DNA from: a virus
Strand: one strand, 5' to 3'
IMG/VR virus record: IMGVR_UViG_3300025913_000030
Location: 1 to 64,000 of that record
DNA: 64,000 nt
Shown here: positions 6,256 to 15,077 of the stretch, in pieces
Position numbering within the stretch: position 1 is the stretch's first letter
Layout of the letters: each line of letters begins with the position of its first letter
The notes under the pieces: model-generated
What the model saw: the letters and a program-made list of their open reading frames with translations, nothing else
What the model was told of the DNA's origin: nothing
The model's database searches: none
Program-made: the position numbers and the translations under genes

Positions 6256-6698
6256 GACCGTCCGACCGCATCTCGCACATCCGAGACCACGCGAAGTGCC
6301 ATCGGCACCGCGATCTGGACATCGAGCTGCGCGAGCTCGAAGCCGAGCTGCTGCAGCTCGAGGCAATCGTCCGGGCGTTCGTCCCGGCGCACGTCACTGT
6401 AACCACCCTGGAGGATTCCGTGTCCAACACCTACCCGCTCGGTTCCAGCCCGAGGCTCGCCGCGGCCGTGGCCAACGCCGAGGGCGTGCCGCTTCCCGGC
6501 ACTCCGGTCTCCTGGACCGCGAGCGCGGGCACGCTGGTGACCGACCCGTCCAACCCGGACGTGCGGCTCCTGACGAACGCGCCGCTCGGCGACGTCACCG
6601 TGACCGCCACCACGGACAACGGCGTGTCCGGCTCCGACACGATCACGATCGTCGACAACACCCCGGCGTCGGTCACCGTCACCGACTCCGCTTCGTAG
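6252..6698 (+). CDS. Coiled coil plus Ig-like (Big-type) domain protein
   Basis: A 148-residue protein with an N-terminal helix (residues ~20-45, ELRELEAELLQLEAIVRAFV) and a C-terminal bacterial Ig-like fold (~57-148). The latter shows PRLAAAVANAEGVPLPGTPV, SWTASAGTL and DVTVTATTDNG. Such domains decorate phage virions. A GTG at 6420 with GGAGG six bases upstream lies in the same frame, so the Ig-like domain may also be made alone (93 residues). Its location well before the capsid genes is unusual for a virion protein. Confidence 0.6.
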   Translation: MRPSDRISHIRDHAKCHRHRDLDIELRELEAELLQLEAIVRAFVPAHVTVTTLEDSVSNTYPLGSSPRLAAAVANAEGVPLPGTPVSWTASAGTLVTDPSNPDVRLLTNAPLGDVTVTATTDNGVSGSDTITIVDNTPASVTVTDSAS

Positions 6699-6707
6699 CA
6701 GGACCCG

Positions 6708-6746
6708 GACGGCCGCGTCTGCCCAGGGGCGCGGCCGTCTTGCTCT
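6708..6746 (+). terminator. Hairpin terminator
   Basis: GACGGCCGCG (6708-6717) pairs perfectly with CGCGGCCGTC (6730-6739), followed by TTGCTCT. It lies just after the Ig-like gene. Confidence 0.6.
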
Positions 6747-6777
6747 ACCACCGTCCCCACATGAGAGAAGACCCCTG

Positions 6778-7440
6778 ATGAGCACCGACACCGAGACCCC
6801 GTCCGTCCCGCCGGCCACGAAGCCGCCCTACCTCGGCCGGATCGTCTACGTCGAGCGCGCCGAGCCGAGTCAAGAGAACACCACCTACTACGACGGCTCC
6901 TACCTGATCTACCAGGAGACCTCGGCCGAACTGTCCGGCCTCGCGGTGTCCAAGATCAGTGTCTATGACCTGGGCAGCGGCGGTCAGCACCTCCCCCTCG
7001 TCGGTTCCCGTGCGTACAAGGTGCTGGCGGTCGACGACGCGGGCGAGGACATCCTCGACGCCGTTGACCAGGCCGTGACGAACGCGGTCGACGTCCTGAC
7101 CGGGAAGGTTAAGGGGAACTGGATCCTGTCCGTGTACGAGCAAGCGCTCTCGCGGGCGATCAGGATTCGCCGGATCGTGCGCAAGCAGCTGGGCCTGCCC
7201 GACGTGCCTGTCAGCGCCGAGGTGAGCGCGCCCGCGGAAGCCGATCAGGGCGACGCGACGGACGTTTCCACACTGCTCGCCCCACTCACCGAACTGTTGC
7301 GGCCTCTGAGCATTGCGGGCGCCTCGGCGGAGTTGCACGTCGTCTTCCCGCCGGCCAGCGAGCAGGAGCGCAAGGACGAGACGGCCCGACGCAGTTCGGC
7401 GCAGCGGATCGCTGACCAGATCGCCAAGAGCCGGGCGTAA
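6778..7440 (+). CDS. Unknown protein upstream of terminase
   Basis: A 220-residue protein (MSTDTETPSVPPATKPPYLG...). The first half is beta-rich (LGRIVYVERAEPS, YDGSYLIYQETS), followed by helices with QALSRAIRIRRIVRKQLGL and a charged C-terminus (EQERKDETARRSSAQRIADQ). No family recognised. It is followed ten bases later by the next gene. Confidence 0.55.
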   Translation: MSTDTETPSVPPATKPPYLGRIVYVERAEPSQENTTYYDGSYLIYQETSAELSGLAVSKISVYDLGSGGQHLPLVGSRAYKVLAVDDAGEDILDAVDQAVTNAVDVLTGKVKGNWILSVYEQALSRAIRIRRIVRKQLGLPDVPVSAEVSAPAEADQGDATDVSTLLAPLTELLRPLSIAGASAELHVVFPPASEQERKDETARRSSAQRIADQIAKSRA

Positions 7441-7450
7441 GGAGGCTGGG

Positions 7451-7759
7451 ATGCCGGACGCGGCCGAGCTCGACCGTCACTTCGCCGGCCTGTTCACCGA
7501 GCAGGCGGCCGACTACAGCACGGCTGCGTCCGGCGGCACGCTGACTCTGGACATGATGCGCGAGGCGCTGGACAAGGTCTACAACGCGCCGGTCGTCTGG
7601 CACGGCTCGCAGCAGGATCCGCACCTGTATTCACCGAACCCGCGCAGCTTCTACCACCGATTCTGTGTCGAGTGCGGGATGCCGCGTGATCAGGAGGCTG
7701 CGGAGGCTGTGATCGAGGTCCTGCGCGCGGGACTGGCGCGCAACGATATCAATACCTGA
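7451..7759 (+). CDS. Small unknown protein
   Basis: A 102-residue protein with a good ribosome site (GGAGG, 5 nt) before ATG 7451. It contains SFYHRFCVECGMPRD, a single C-x2-C pair that could bind zinc with nearby His residues. It immediately precedes the terminase gene; role unknown. Confidence 0.55.
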   Translation: MPDAAELDRHFAGLFTEQAADYSTAASGGTLTLDMMREALDKVYNAPVVWHGSQQDPHLYSPNPRSFYHRFCVECGMPRDQEAAEAVIEVLRAGLARNDINT

Positions 7760-7769
7760 TCATTAGACC

Positions 7770-9521
7770 GTGACAGCAGTCGGCACCGTCCCACCGTCTG
7801 CCCGCGCCGAGGTCTCCGCCCCCGCAACCGGCTACCTCGCCGGGCAGAGCGCGGAAAACTTCGACCTCGAGGCCTACCTCGCCCGGTTCGACCCGAGGAT
7901 GCTCGCCACCCCCGAGGGCCGGCGCACCCTCACGCGCCTGGACCCGCTGCTCTGGGCCGTCATCTACTTCCGGCACCACCTCGTCGGCGAAGCGACCGGC
8001 GGCACGGTCGACTACGAGGAAGAAGACCTCGACTTCGACCCCGATCCTCTGGTTCCCGTCTCCCTCGAGGTCGCCCGCCACGCTGCGAAGCAGTGGCTTG
8101 ACAAGGTCACCTTCGCGGACGCGCACCTGGACTGGTGCCGGCAGGCGCGGCGCTGGATCATCAAGTCCAAGCGGCCCCGCCAGCACCGCGACGCCTACGT
8201 CGCGCCCCGCGAGATGGGCAAGTCCACCTGGTTCTTCCTGATCCTGCCGATGTGGGCCGCCGCCCACGGCCACAAGAAGTTCATCGCGGCCTTCTCCGAC
8301 TCCTCCGGCCAGGCCGAGACCCACCTGCAGACCTTCAAACACGAGCTCGACAACAACAAGCACCTGCGCAACGACTTCCCGAAGCTGTGCCAGCCGGCCG
8401 TCCGCAACCGCGGCGTCACCGCCTCGGACACCAAGGGCATGTACATCGCCGCATCCGGGTTCGTGTTCGCCGCCAAGGGCATCGACACCAGCTCGCTCGG
8501 CCTGAAGGTCGGCCGGCAGCGACCGGACCTCCTGCTGCTCGACGACATCGAGCCGGGCGAGGACAAATACTCCGAGTACCAGGTCGAGGGACGTCTCAAG
8601 ACCGTCACCGACGTCATCTTCCCGCTCTCCGAGTACGCCCGCGTCGTGATCGTCGGCACGGTCACCATGCCCGGCTCGATCGTCCACCAGCTCGTCAAGT
8701 CGGTGACCGAGGAACGGGAGGAGGCCGAGTCCTGGATCGCCGAGCAGAACATCCGCGTCCACTACTACCCGCCGATCGTCACCCGGGCCGACGGCACCGA
8801 GCGCTCGATCTGGCCGGCCAAGTGGTCGTTCGCGTTCCTCAGCGCGATCCGGCACACGCGCTCGTACCTGAAGAACTTCGCCAACTCGCCGCTCGGCGCC
8901 GACGGCGACTACTGGACGCTGGACGACTTCGCCTACGGCACGCTGCCCGCCACGACCAAGGTCCTGCTCTCCGTCGACCCGGCGGTCTCCACTGGCAAGA
9001 ACTCCGACTACACCGGATTGGCGATCGTGGCCTGGCAGCCGCCGGCCCAGCGCGCAGGCGCCCCGGCCGGGGACGCCGAGACGGTGCGCCGCCAGGTGGT
9101 CGGCAATCTCGGCCTGTGCGAAGTGCGCTACGCCGCCCAGGTCAAGCTGACCGGAGCGGCGCTGCGCACGAAGATCCTGCAGCTGCTCGAACAGCACCCC
9201 GAGATCGGCCTGGTCATCGTCGAGGACAACCAGGGCAAGGAGCTCTGGCTCGACATCCTGCACCATCTGCCGGTCAAGCTGCAGTGTTTCGAGCAGAGCG
9301 TGAAGAAGGAGGTGCGCGCGGCCGAGCTGCTCGCGCACTACCAGCGCGGCCGGGTCAAGCACGTCAAGCGCCTCGGCGCGCTGGAGGAGCAGATGGTCGC
9401 CTTCCCGAAGGCGAGCCATGACGACATGGTCGACGCGGTCGGCTCGGCGGTGTGCCGGTTCCTGCGACGCAAGCAGGCGAGCGGCCAGAAGGCATCCGGT
9501 CGCTCGCACTCCTACGCGTGA
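7770..9521 (+). CDS. terL: Terminase large subunit
   Basis: A 583-residue packaging motor with ATPase and nuclease domains. The Walker A-type loop is APREMGKST (~145-153) and Walker B is LLLLDDIEPGED (~253-264). The RNase H-like nuclease has the acidic residues expected: SVDPAVSTGKNSDYTG (~401), VIVEDNQG (~483) and SHDDMVDAVGSA near the C-terminus (~548). It drives DNA into the prohead through the portal and cuts it. Start at GTG 7770, ten bases after the previous stop. Length is normal for the family. Confidence 0.93.
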   Translation: MTAVGTVPPSARAEVSAPATGYLAGQSAENFDLEAYLARFDPRMLATPEGRRTLTRLDPLLWAVIYFRHHLVGEATGGTVDYEEEDLDFDPDPLVPVSLEVARHAAKQWLDKVTFADAHLDWCRQARRWIIKSKRPRQHRDAYVAPREMGKSTWFFLILPMWAAAHGHKKFIAAFSDSSGQAETHLQTFKHELDNNKHLRNDFPKLCQPAVRNRGVTASDTKGMYIAASGFVFAAKGIDTSSLGLKVGRQRPDLLLLDDIEPGEDKYSEYQVEGRLKTVTDVIFPLSEYARVVIVGTVTMPGSIVHQLVKSVTEEREEAESWIAEQNIRVHYYPPIVTRADGTERSIWPAKWSFAFLSAIRHTRSYLKNFANSPLGADGDYWTLDDFAYGTLPATTKVLLSVDPAVSTGKNSDYTGLAIVAWQPPAQRAGAPAGDAETVRRQVVGNLGLCEVRYAAQVKLTGAALRTKILQLLEQHPEIGLVIVEDNQGKELWLDILHHLPVKLQCFEQSVKKEVRAAELLAHYQRGRVKHVKRLGALEEQMVAFPKASHDDMVDAVGSAVCRFLRRKQASGQKASGRSHSYA

Positions 9522-9544
9522 CCTCAGCCGTTAGCCAGTCCTGG

Positions 9545-9931
9545 TCAGGCGGAGGACTTGGTCGAACGTCGGACGATCTTCGGCGGAGGTGGCGGAGTGT
9601 ACGGCGGCGCGTGCCGGCATTTGTCCCGACCCTTGTCACAGTCCTTGAGGTGGTTCTCGCGCAGTACGTCGACCACGGTCAGGAAGGCGCCCTCGGCCGC
9701 CCGGAACGTGCCGAAGACCTGGTGGGTGTCGGCGAACGCGAAGTCGTTGAAGACCAGCACGAATGGGAACTCGTGCCCACCCATCGGAATCAGGCGGTAA
9801 AGCGTGGCGAACGACTCGTCCGCGATCTGGTACTCGGCCTCGACGCGGTGCGTCGCCTCGTTGTCGAGCAGGTGCTGCAGCACTTCCTCGTCTGCAGGCG
9901 CTTCGGTTTCCGGGTAGTGGGCGACGATCAC
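9545..9931 (-). CDS. Unknown protein in leftward islet
   Basis: A 128-residue protein (MIVAHYPETEAPADEEVLQH...) whose GTG overlaps the stop of the upstream gene (GTGA). A central hydrophobic beta region (FPFVLVFNDFAFADTHQVFG) precedes a His/Cys- and Pro-rich tail with DCDKGRDKC and PPYTPPPPPKI. It is convergent with terL, ending 23 bp from its stop. Function unknown. Confidence 0.6.
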   Translation of the reverse strand: MIVAHYPETEAPADEEVLQHLLDNEATHRVEAEYQIADESFATLYRLIPMGGHEFPFVLVFNDFAFADTHQVFGTFRAAEGAFLTVVDVLRENHLKDCDKGRDKCRHAPPYTPPPPPKIVRRSTKSSA

Positions 9932-10767
9932 TTCCCGGCCGCCTTCGGCTTGCGCAGCACGCGAGCCGACCAGGAGGCAGTCGGCACGGTCGCGTACTCG
10001 GGAAGCGAACCGGTCGCGTCGCCGTTGTCGTCGAACCAGGACACGCTCTCGGCCGTGAACCGTAAGCCGTCCATGAGCTCGTCGTAGTTGTTGCCGTGCC
10101 GGGTCATCAGCTTGCCCTCGTCGAGCACGCGGGCGCGGATCGTGATGCTGGCCCAGTTGCGATCGGTGTGGATTCCCAGACCCCGCCAGGCATAGGGGAG
10201 GTTGTTCGAGTACGCGAACGAGATCTCGTCGCCCGGCTTGATTTCCGAGGTCTGAATCCGCTCGGTGTAGCCGGCCGTCGTCTCTCGGGCCAGGATCCGT
10301 TCCTGCCTGGCGCGGCTCGCGTCCTGAGCGGCGACCTCGGCCGCGATCATGTCCTTCGGGTCCAGCTTGTCGTTGCCGGCGACGATGCGCATGATCGCTT
10401 GTGGCAGCGACTCGCCGTGCGTGTCCGGGAAGGCGAACATGGCATCGATCACGTCGTCGCCGTCCCAGGGCATGTCGATGCCCTCTTCCAGGATCTGGGC
10501 GAACAGCAGGGCCTTGGTCTTGCTGCGCACGTCGATGAACGGCACGGGGATGTGTCGGATGACGCCGGGAACGGCGACGCGCCAGTCTCCGTCGTCCTTG
10601 TAGCAGACCAGCCGGCCGCCGCGGCTGAGCATCAGCGTCGGATTGTCGGCGATGGCCTTGATCTGCGCCTCCCGGCTTTCGCGCTCCTCCCGGCCGCCCC
10701 TGAACATGGCCTCGGTCGGGTTACGCAGGTGCTCGCGGACGGCTTCGACGGTCGGGAACCGGTTCAC
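9928..10767 (-). CDS. Unknown protein, first gene of leftward islet
   Basis: A 279-residue protein (MNRFPTVEAVREHLRNPTEA...) of mixed fold that I do not recognise. The GTG at 10767 has GGGGAG seven bases upstream; a longer frame to 10803 begins inside an operator and is less likely. It is transcribed against the packaging genes from the twin promoter/operator sites at 10789-10831, so it is probably expressed early or in lysogeny, unlike its neighbours. Confidence 0.6.
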   Translation of the reverse strand: MNRFPTVEAVREHLRNPTEAMFRGGREERESREAQIKAIADNPTLMLSRGGRLVCYKDDGDWRVAVPGVIRHIPVPFIDVRSKTKALLFAQILEEGIDMPWDGDDVIDAMFAFPDTHGESLPQAIMRIVAGNDKLDPKDMIAAEVAAQDASRARQERILARETTAGYTERIQTSEIKPGDEISFAYSNNLPYAWRGLGIHTDRNWASITIRARVLDEGKLMTRHGNNYDELMDGLRFTAESVSWFDDNGDATGSLPEYATVPTASWSARVLRKPKAAGK

Positions 10768-10788
10768 TGCTGCTCTCCCCTGGTCTTT

Positions 10789-10831
10789 GTGACTATGTGT
10801 CAATCATTCCGACCACGTGACTATTTGTCAA
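10789..10831 (-). promoter_or_regulatory. Twin TTGACAMATAGTCAC promoter/operator sites
   Basis: Two copies in the same orientation read on the minus strand TTGACAAATAGTCAC (10831-10817) and TTGACACATAGTCAC (10803-10789). From the first, AATGAT lies 17 bp after TTGACA and could be the -10. The second copy then overlaps the transcription start, as a repressor operator would. Confidence 0.6.
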
Positions 10832-10890
10832 GACAGGGCACAGACATGAAAGTCGGCGCAATCCCGGGGAGGAGGGACTGCGCCGACCGG

Positions 10891-10963
10891 TAGCGGGAAC
10901 GGGACTTGAACCCGTGACACAGCGATTATGAGCCGCCTGCTCTGCCGTCTGAGCTACCCCGCC
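10891..10963 (-). tRNA. tRNA-Met (anticodon CAU; elongator Met or Ile2)
   Basis: The minus strand folds as a 73-nt cloverleaf. The acceptor GGCGGGG pairs with TCCCGCT, the D arm is GCTC/GAGC, the anticodon loop CTCATAA, and the T arm ACGGG-TTCAAGT-CCCGT. The 3' CCA is not encoded (ACCG follows the position). The anticodon stem lacks the three G-C pairs of initiators, so this is an elongator Met tRNA, or Ile2 if the C is lysidinylated. Confidence 0.9.
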
Positions 10964-11072
10964 GGGTGCGGCTGGTGCCGTCTTCACGCGCCTCGCGGTA
11001 GCGCACTGAAGAGACCTGCGCCCAGACGAGGCGTCATCAGACACCAGCCGCGCAACCATCATCCGATGCGAC

Positions 11073-11087
11073 GTGACTATTTGTCAA
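11073..11087 (-). promoter_or_regulatory. TTGACAAATAGTCAC promoter/operator before tRNA
   Basis: A perfect copy in leftward orientation. GATGAT lies 18 bp after TTGACA and may be the -10, giving a transcript that starts about 75 nt upstream of the tRNA at 10963. The DNA between this site and the portal gene has three direct ATGTCC repeats (11102-11141), of unknown meaning. Confidence 0.6.
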
Positions 11088-11169
11088 CCTTGGTACCGGT
11101 TATGTCCGGTGATCGCCGCTCATGTCCGCTTTCGCTACCATGTCCACTGTCGTATGACAACAGGAGGAT

Positions 11170-12816
11170 ATGACCGTGGCCAGCCGAGCGGCGCGCGCTG
11201 CCAACCCGGACCTGATGGTCGGGCTGCAGCAGCTGGCCAACTCCCTGCCCGACTACCACCGCGCCGAAATGTATTACGAATGTACGATGCCTGAGTTCTT
11301 CGCGAGCATCAGGCTTCGACGGGCCCTGGAGCGCACAGGTGTCTCCTTCCGCTTCAACCTCGCCAGCACCCCGGTCGACACCATGGCCGACCGTTTGGAG
11401 ATCGCCTCCCTCACCTGCGCCGACCAGCATGTCGACGACGTACTGCAGGAGATCTGGGCGCACAACCTGATGGACCTGACGGCCGGAAGCCTGCACCTGC
11501 GCACAGGCGAATTCGGCGACGCGTACGTCATCGTCTGGCCCTCGGCCGCGGACAGCGACGACGATCCGGAGCTGGCCAACGACACCAACGACGCCGAGAT
11601 CCAACACAGCCGCAAGGAGCTGGCGACCCGCCGCCCGGACGGCGCCGCGGACGATGTCAACACCAAGGTAGACATCTTCTACAACTCGCCGAAGACGACC
11701 CGGATCATCTACGACGCGGAGAACCCACGCGTCAAGCGGTTCGCGATCAAGAAGTGGACCGAGCCCGGACCGCTGGGCACCGCGTCCAAGCCGCGCAACC
11801 GGGTCAACCTGTACTACCGGGACCGGATCGAGAAGTACATCTCGGCGCCCAACTCCAAGGGAAACCAGCTCAAGGACTGGCTGCTGTACGAGGACGACGG
11901 CGACGAGGGCTGGCCGATCGAGAACCCGTACGGCCAGATCCCCGTGTTCCACTTCAGGACCGACCTGCCCTACGGCACGCCCGAGCACCGCGCCGCCTAC
12001 GGGCCGCAGGACGCCATCAACAAACTGATCATCACGCACACCGCGACGATCGACTACCACGGCTTCCCGCAGCGCTACGTCCTGTCCGAGGCCGGCAACC
12101 AGTCCGACGAGCTGGCCGACTTCGACGCCGACGACGACATCAACCGGTTCGAGGACACCGGCCACGACTCGACACTGCGCAGCGGCCCCGGCGAGGTGTG
12201 GTGGCTCAACGGGGTCAAGCAGGCCGGCCAGTTCACACCACCGAACCCTGAGATCTTCCTCGCCCCGCTCGACACCTACATCCGGATGATGGCCCAGGTC
12301 ACCCGGACGCCGCTGCACTACTTCGACCCGCAGGTCTACTCCCGCCTGGCCCCGTCCGGAGAGTCGATCCGGGCCAGCGAGGTCCCGCTGCTGAAGAAGG
12401 TGCGCAAGCGCCAGATTAGCTACGGCTCGACCTGGCTGGAGGTCTTCGACTTCGCCCTGAAGGTCGCGGGCGTGGACAGCGACCCGGACATCGCGCTGCG
12501 CTGGATCCCGGCCGCCACGATCGACGACGCCGCCGGCTGGTCGATGATCCAGGCCAAACAGCAGGCCGGCGTCCCTGTGCGCCAGACCCTGCTCGAGGCC
12601 GGCTACGACCCGGACATGGTCGATTCCTGGCTGGTGAACGGTGAAGGCCTCGAGCAGCGCGTCGACCTGCTCGTCAAGATCGCCGCAGCGGCCCAGCAGC
12701 TGGGCACCGCGACCGGCTTCGGCGTCTTGGACGCGGCCGACGTCAACAAGGTGATCATGACCGTGCTGAACCTGAGCGACAGCTCCCACGAGGAACTCAC
12801 AGTAGGGACCGCCTGA
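11170..12816 (+). CDS. Portal protein
   Basis: A 548-residue portal of the SPP1 gp6-like class. It shows the helical N-terminal region, the wing/stem segment and the clip-to-crown part typical of these proteins (for example GQIPVFHFRTDLPYG, YGPQDAINKLIITHTATIDY, MAQVTRTPLHYFD). It forms the dodecameric ring at the capsid vertex through which DNA passes and which binds the terminase. AGGAGG lies 2 bases before ATG 11170 and 8 bases before GTG 11176, so the true start may be 11176. Its stop overlaps the next start. Confidence 0.88.
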   Translation: MTVASRAARAANPDLMVGLQQLANSLPDYHRAEMYYECTMPEFFASIRLRRALERTGVSFRFNLASTPVDTMADRLEIASLTCADQHVDDVLQEIWAHNLMDLTAGSLHLRTGEFGDAYVIVWPSAADSDDDPELANDTNDAEIQHSRKELATRRPDGAADDVNTKVDIFYNSPKTTRIIYDAENPRVKRFAIKKWTEPGPLGTASKPRNRVNLYYRDRIEKYISAPNSKGNQLKDWLLYEDDGDEGWPIENPYGQIPVFHFRTDLPYGTPEHRAAYGPQDAINKLIITHTATIDYHGFPQRYVLSEAGNQSDELADFDADDDINRFEDTGHDSTLRSGPGEVWWLNGVKQAGQFTPPNPEIFLAPLDTYIRMMAQVTRTPLHYFDPQVYSRLAPSGESIRASEVPLLKKVRKRQISYGSTWLEVFDFALKVAGVDSDPDIALRWIPAATIDDAAGWSMIQAKQQAGVPVRQTLLEAGYDPDMVDSWLVNGEGLEQRVDLLVKIAAAAQQLGTATGFGVLDAADVNKVIMTVLNLSDSSHEELTVGTA

Positions 12817-13007
12817 TGGCCGCAGCGAAGAAGAGCCCTGCCAAGAAGGTCGCCAAGGGCGCGAAGGTGGTCGATCCGAAGGGCAAGCCCGGGACCGTCG
12901 TCGGCACCGCGGGAATGATCGCCAAGGTCCGGCACACCGATGGCAGCACCGACACTCACCCGATGGGCGCGCTGAAGAAGTCCGCCGCCAAGAAGAAGGG
13001 CAAGTGA
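12816..13007 (+). CDS. Small Lys-rich protein with barrel-like core
   Basis: A 63-residue protein with Lys/Ala-rich ends and a central barrel-like segment (KPGTVVGTAGMIAKVRHTDG). The core resembles the small SH3/KOW-type proteins found elsewhere in the window. MAAAKKSP at the start matches MAAPKKSP of the 24421 gene. The ATG overlaps the portal stop. Possibly a minor virion or DNA-binding protein. Confidence 0.55.
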   Translation: MAAAKKSPAKKVAKGAKVVDPKGKPGTVVGTAGMIAKVRHTDGSTDTHPMGALKKSAAKKKGK

Positions 13008-13009
13008 CC

Positions 13010-13204
13010 ATGACCCGCAAGGCGCCTGCGCACGCATACGGCAACGTCAAGGGAGCGCGCTCCGTCCCGGCGATGAAGACCGACGCCCTCGGGCGCGCCA
13101 AGGCGAAGGCGCCCTCGGCCGCCGAGCCCGCCGGGCACGTCGTCGCACCGGCCGCGCCCGTGCGCCGGGTCACCGCCAAGACCATGGGCAAGCGCCTGAA
13201 GTGA
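13010..13204 (+). CDS. Small basic protein with DALGRAKA motif
   Basis: A ~64-residue basic protein. The segment TDALGRAKAKAPSA is nearly identical to RDALGRAKANATPA in the 24421 gene. ATG 13010 has GAAGGGC at good spacing; a GTG at 13004 overlapping the previous stop is the alternative. Function unknown. Confidence 0.5.
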   Translation: MTRKAPAHAYGNVKGARSVPAMKTDALGRAKAKAPSAAEPAGHVVAPAAPVRRVTAKTMGKRLK

Positions 13205-14292
13205 CCTCCGACCCGACCGGGGGATCGGGCGCGCCTGAGTCCCCCGGTCCCGTCACCGGGGCCGTGTTCGCGGCAACCGCCGGCTATTCGGCCGCTCTGA
13301 TCGACCTGGAGGAGCAGGCGGCGCAAGTCGCCTCTGCTCCGCTGCGCGCCCGGATCGCCGAGATCCTGCGCCGCCTCACCGCGCTCTACACCTCTCTGGC
13401 CGGCTCCCCCGACGCACCGCTTCCGCCGCAGCACGCGGCGCAGCTGCTGACCGAGCTCGCTTCCGAACTGGGCTCGCTGCGCGGCATCGACCCCTCGCCG
13501 GTCGTCGCCGACTTCGCCTCCCGCGCCTATCACGCGGCCGTCGCCTTTTCCCAGGAGCAGCTCGGGCTGCTGGCCGTCGACCGCCTGCCCGGCGCGCTCG
13601 CCGACGACGCTCTGAACCAGGCCCTGGACTCGCTGCCCGGCAGCGTGGCCGAACGCATCGACGACGCGTTGCACTTCGCGCAGCAGTCCCTGGCCACGGA
13701 CCTGCGTTCCGCGGTCCTGCAGCCGGTCGCGAAGGCGAACCAGGCTGCGAACACAGCCGAAGCGGCGGCGCGCTGGGCGGTCAACCGGGCCGCCAACAGC
13801 GGCGCCGCCGACAGCGCGGCGCAGGCCGGGGCGTTCCTGCTCTGGGCCGGCGAGCCGACCGCGTGTGTCCACTGTGCCGCCCATATCGGCCACTACGTGC
13901 GCCCTGGCGACTCCTTCCCGCTCGGTCTCACCTTCGGTGACAGTGCCCTGACGCCGTGGCCGGACCCCGAGCGGCTCGACGGGCCGCCACTGCACCCGAA
14001 CTGCCGGTGCAGACTGATCCCGTGGCTCGGCCCGGTGGCGCTGCACCCCGTCGACACTGCGATCTACAACCGCCCCGGCCTGCAGAACCAGGTCGACCTC
14101 GCGGCGGCGATGCGCCGGGAGGCCAAGCGCGCGATCCTGCGCGGCTGGTCGCTGCCCAGCGAGTCGGAAAAGGTGCGGCTGCGCGCGGCGGACCGGCTGC
14201 TGCGCAAGGGGGCGGGGCTGCCGAAGACGGTCGAGGCACGGGCGCGCAAAGCGGTGCACGCCAAGCACTTCCCTGACAGACACATAAGATAA
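13201..14292 (+). CDS. MuF/SPP1 gp7-like minor head protein
   Basis: A 363-residue head morphogenesis protein. The long helical N-terminus (1-210) is followed by the characteristic Cys/His segment: CVHCAAHIGHYVRPGDSFP (~223-241), then GPPLHPNCRCRLIP (~261-274). Family members bind the portal and sit in the prohead, sometimes injected with the DNA. The C-terminus is basic and ends HFPDRHIR. The start GTG overlaps the stop of the previous gene. Confidence 0.8.
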   Translation: MTSDPTGGSGAPESPGPVTGAVFAATAGYSAALIDLEEQAAQVASAPLRARIAEILRRLTALYTSLAGSPDAPLPPQHAAQLLTELASELGSLRGIDPSPVVADFASRAYHAAVAFSQEQLGLLAVDRLPGALADDALNQALDSLPGSVAERIDDALHFAQQSLATDLRSAVLQPVAKANQAANTAEAAARWAVNRAANSGAADSAAQAGAFLLWAGEPTACVHCAAHIGHYVRPGDSFPLGLTFGDSALTPWPDPERLDGPPLHPNCRCRLIPWLGPVALHPVDTAIYNRPGLQNQVDLAAAMRREAKRAILRGWSLPSESEKVRLRAADRLLRKGAGLPKTVEARARKAVHAKHFPDRHIR

Positions 14293-14350
14293 GCACTTTT
14301 GTGTACAGTTCTTGACAACGTCCCCGCTCTCCGTGATGGAGGAAACGAAC

Positions 14351-15076
14351 ATGCGCGACTGCCTCTTCGGCGACGCACCCCTGACCCTGCTCGGCGTGAC
14401 CGGTTCCGGGTTCCCCGTCTACGCCCTGGCCGGCGCCGAGCCGGACGACGAGATCGAGGTCGAGCCCGACGACGAGGGCGCTGAGACCGAGGTCGAGGAG
14501 GAGGGCGACGGCGGCGAATCCGGCTCGGGTGACGACGAGAAGGAGAAGCTGCGCGCCCAGTTGAAGAAGGCCAACGGCGAGGCGGCCAGGTACCGCCGCG
14601 AGCTGCGCGAGCTGAAGAAGCAGGCCACGGAGGAGGCGACCGAGGAGGTCGAGACCGCCGCGGAGGAGAAGGGCAGCGAGCTCACCCCCGCCCAGCTCAA
14701 GCGCGCCGTCGACAAGGCCGTGAAGGCAGCCACCGAGGCGGCCGAGACCAAGTACCGCAAGGTGGCGGTCAACGCCGCGGCGCAGTCCGCCTTCGTCAAG
14801 GCCGGCGCGAAGGCCGCGTCCGTCGGCAAGCTGGTGCGCCTGCTGGACACCGAGGACGTGGAGATCGACGCCGAGACCGGCGAGGTCACGTCAGGACTCG
14901 ACGACCAGATCGAAGCCCTCAAGGACGAGTTCCCCGAGCTGTTCGGTCCGGTCGAGGCGGCCAAGCCGAAGCCAAAGCCGAAGCGCGCCGCCGCCGCTCC
15001 CCGCCCCGAGGCCGAGCCGCAGCCCTTGAGCTCGGCCGAGAAGATCGCCGCGCAGCTCGGCATCGGCGCTCGCTGA
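14351..15076 (+). CDS. Head scaffolding protein
   Basis: A 241-residue acidic protein. Residues ~30-65 are Asp/Glu-rich, ~65-120 form a coiled coil (EKEKLRAQLKKANGEAARYR), and the C-terminus is Pro/Lys-rich before a final helix (SSAEKIAAQLGIGAR). This is the layout of scaffolds that template capsid assembly. The N-terminus contains GSGFPVYALAGA, which is shared with the major capsid protein (SLGPVYALAGG). ATG 14351 is preceded by GGAGG; a longer frame from 14312 lacks a ribosome site. Confidence 0.75.
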   Translation: MRDCLFGDAPLTLLGVTGSGFPVYALAGAEPDDEIEVEPDDEGAETEVEEEGDGGESGSGDDEKEKLRAQLKKANGEAARYRRELRELKKQATEEATEEVETAAEEKGSELTPAQLKRAVDKAVKAATEAAETKYRKVAVNAAAQSAFVKAGAKAASVGKLVRLLDTEDVEIDAETGEVTSGLDDQIEALKDEFPELFGPVEAAKPKPKPKRAAAAPRPEAEPQPLSSAEKIAAQLGIGAR

Positions 15077-15077
15077 G

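Noticed and set aside
5508-6818. 436-residue leftward ORF opposite small early genes
   Set aside because: The plus strand has a chain of overlapping genes with ribosome sites and an Ig-like domain; the leftward frame has no recognisable domain.
14281-14345. Promoter TTGACAACG before the scaffold gene
   Set aside because: TTGACA is present at 14312 but no -10-like hexamer lies 16-18 bp downstream.
11077-14352. 1091-residue leftward ORF across portal and head genes
   Set aside because: A GC-rich shadow with low-complexity composition; the plus strand holds portal, head protein and small genes with motifs.
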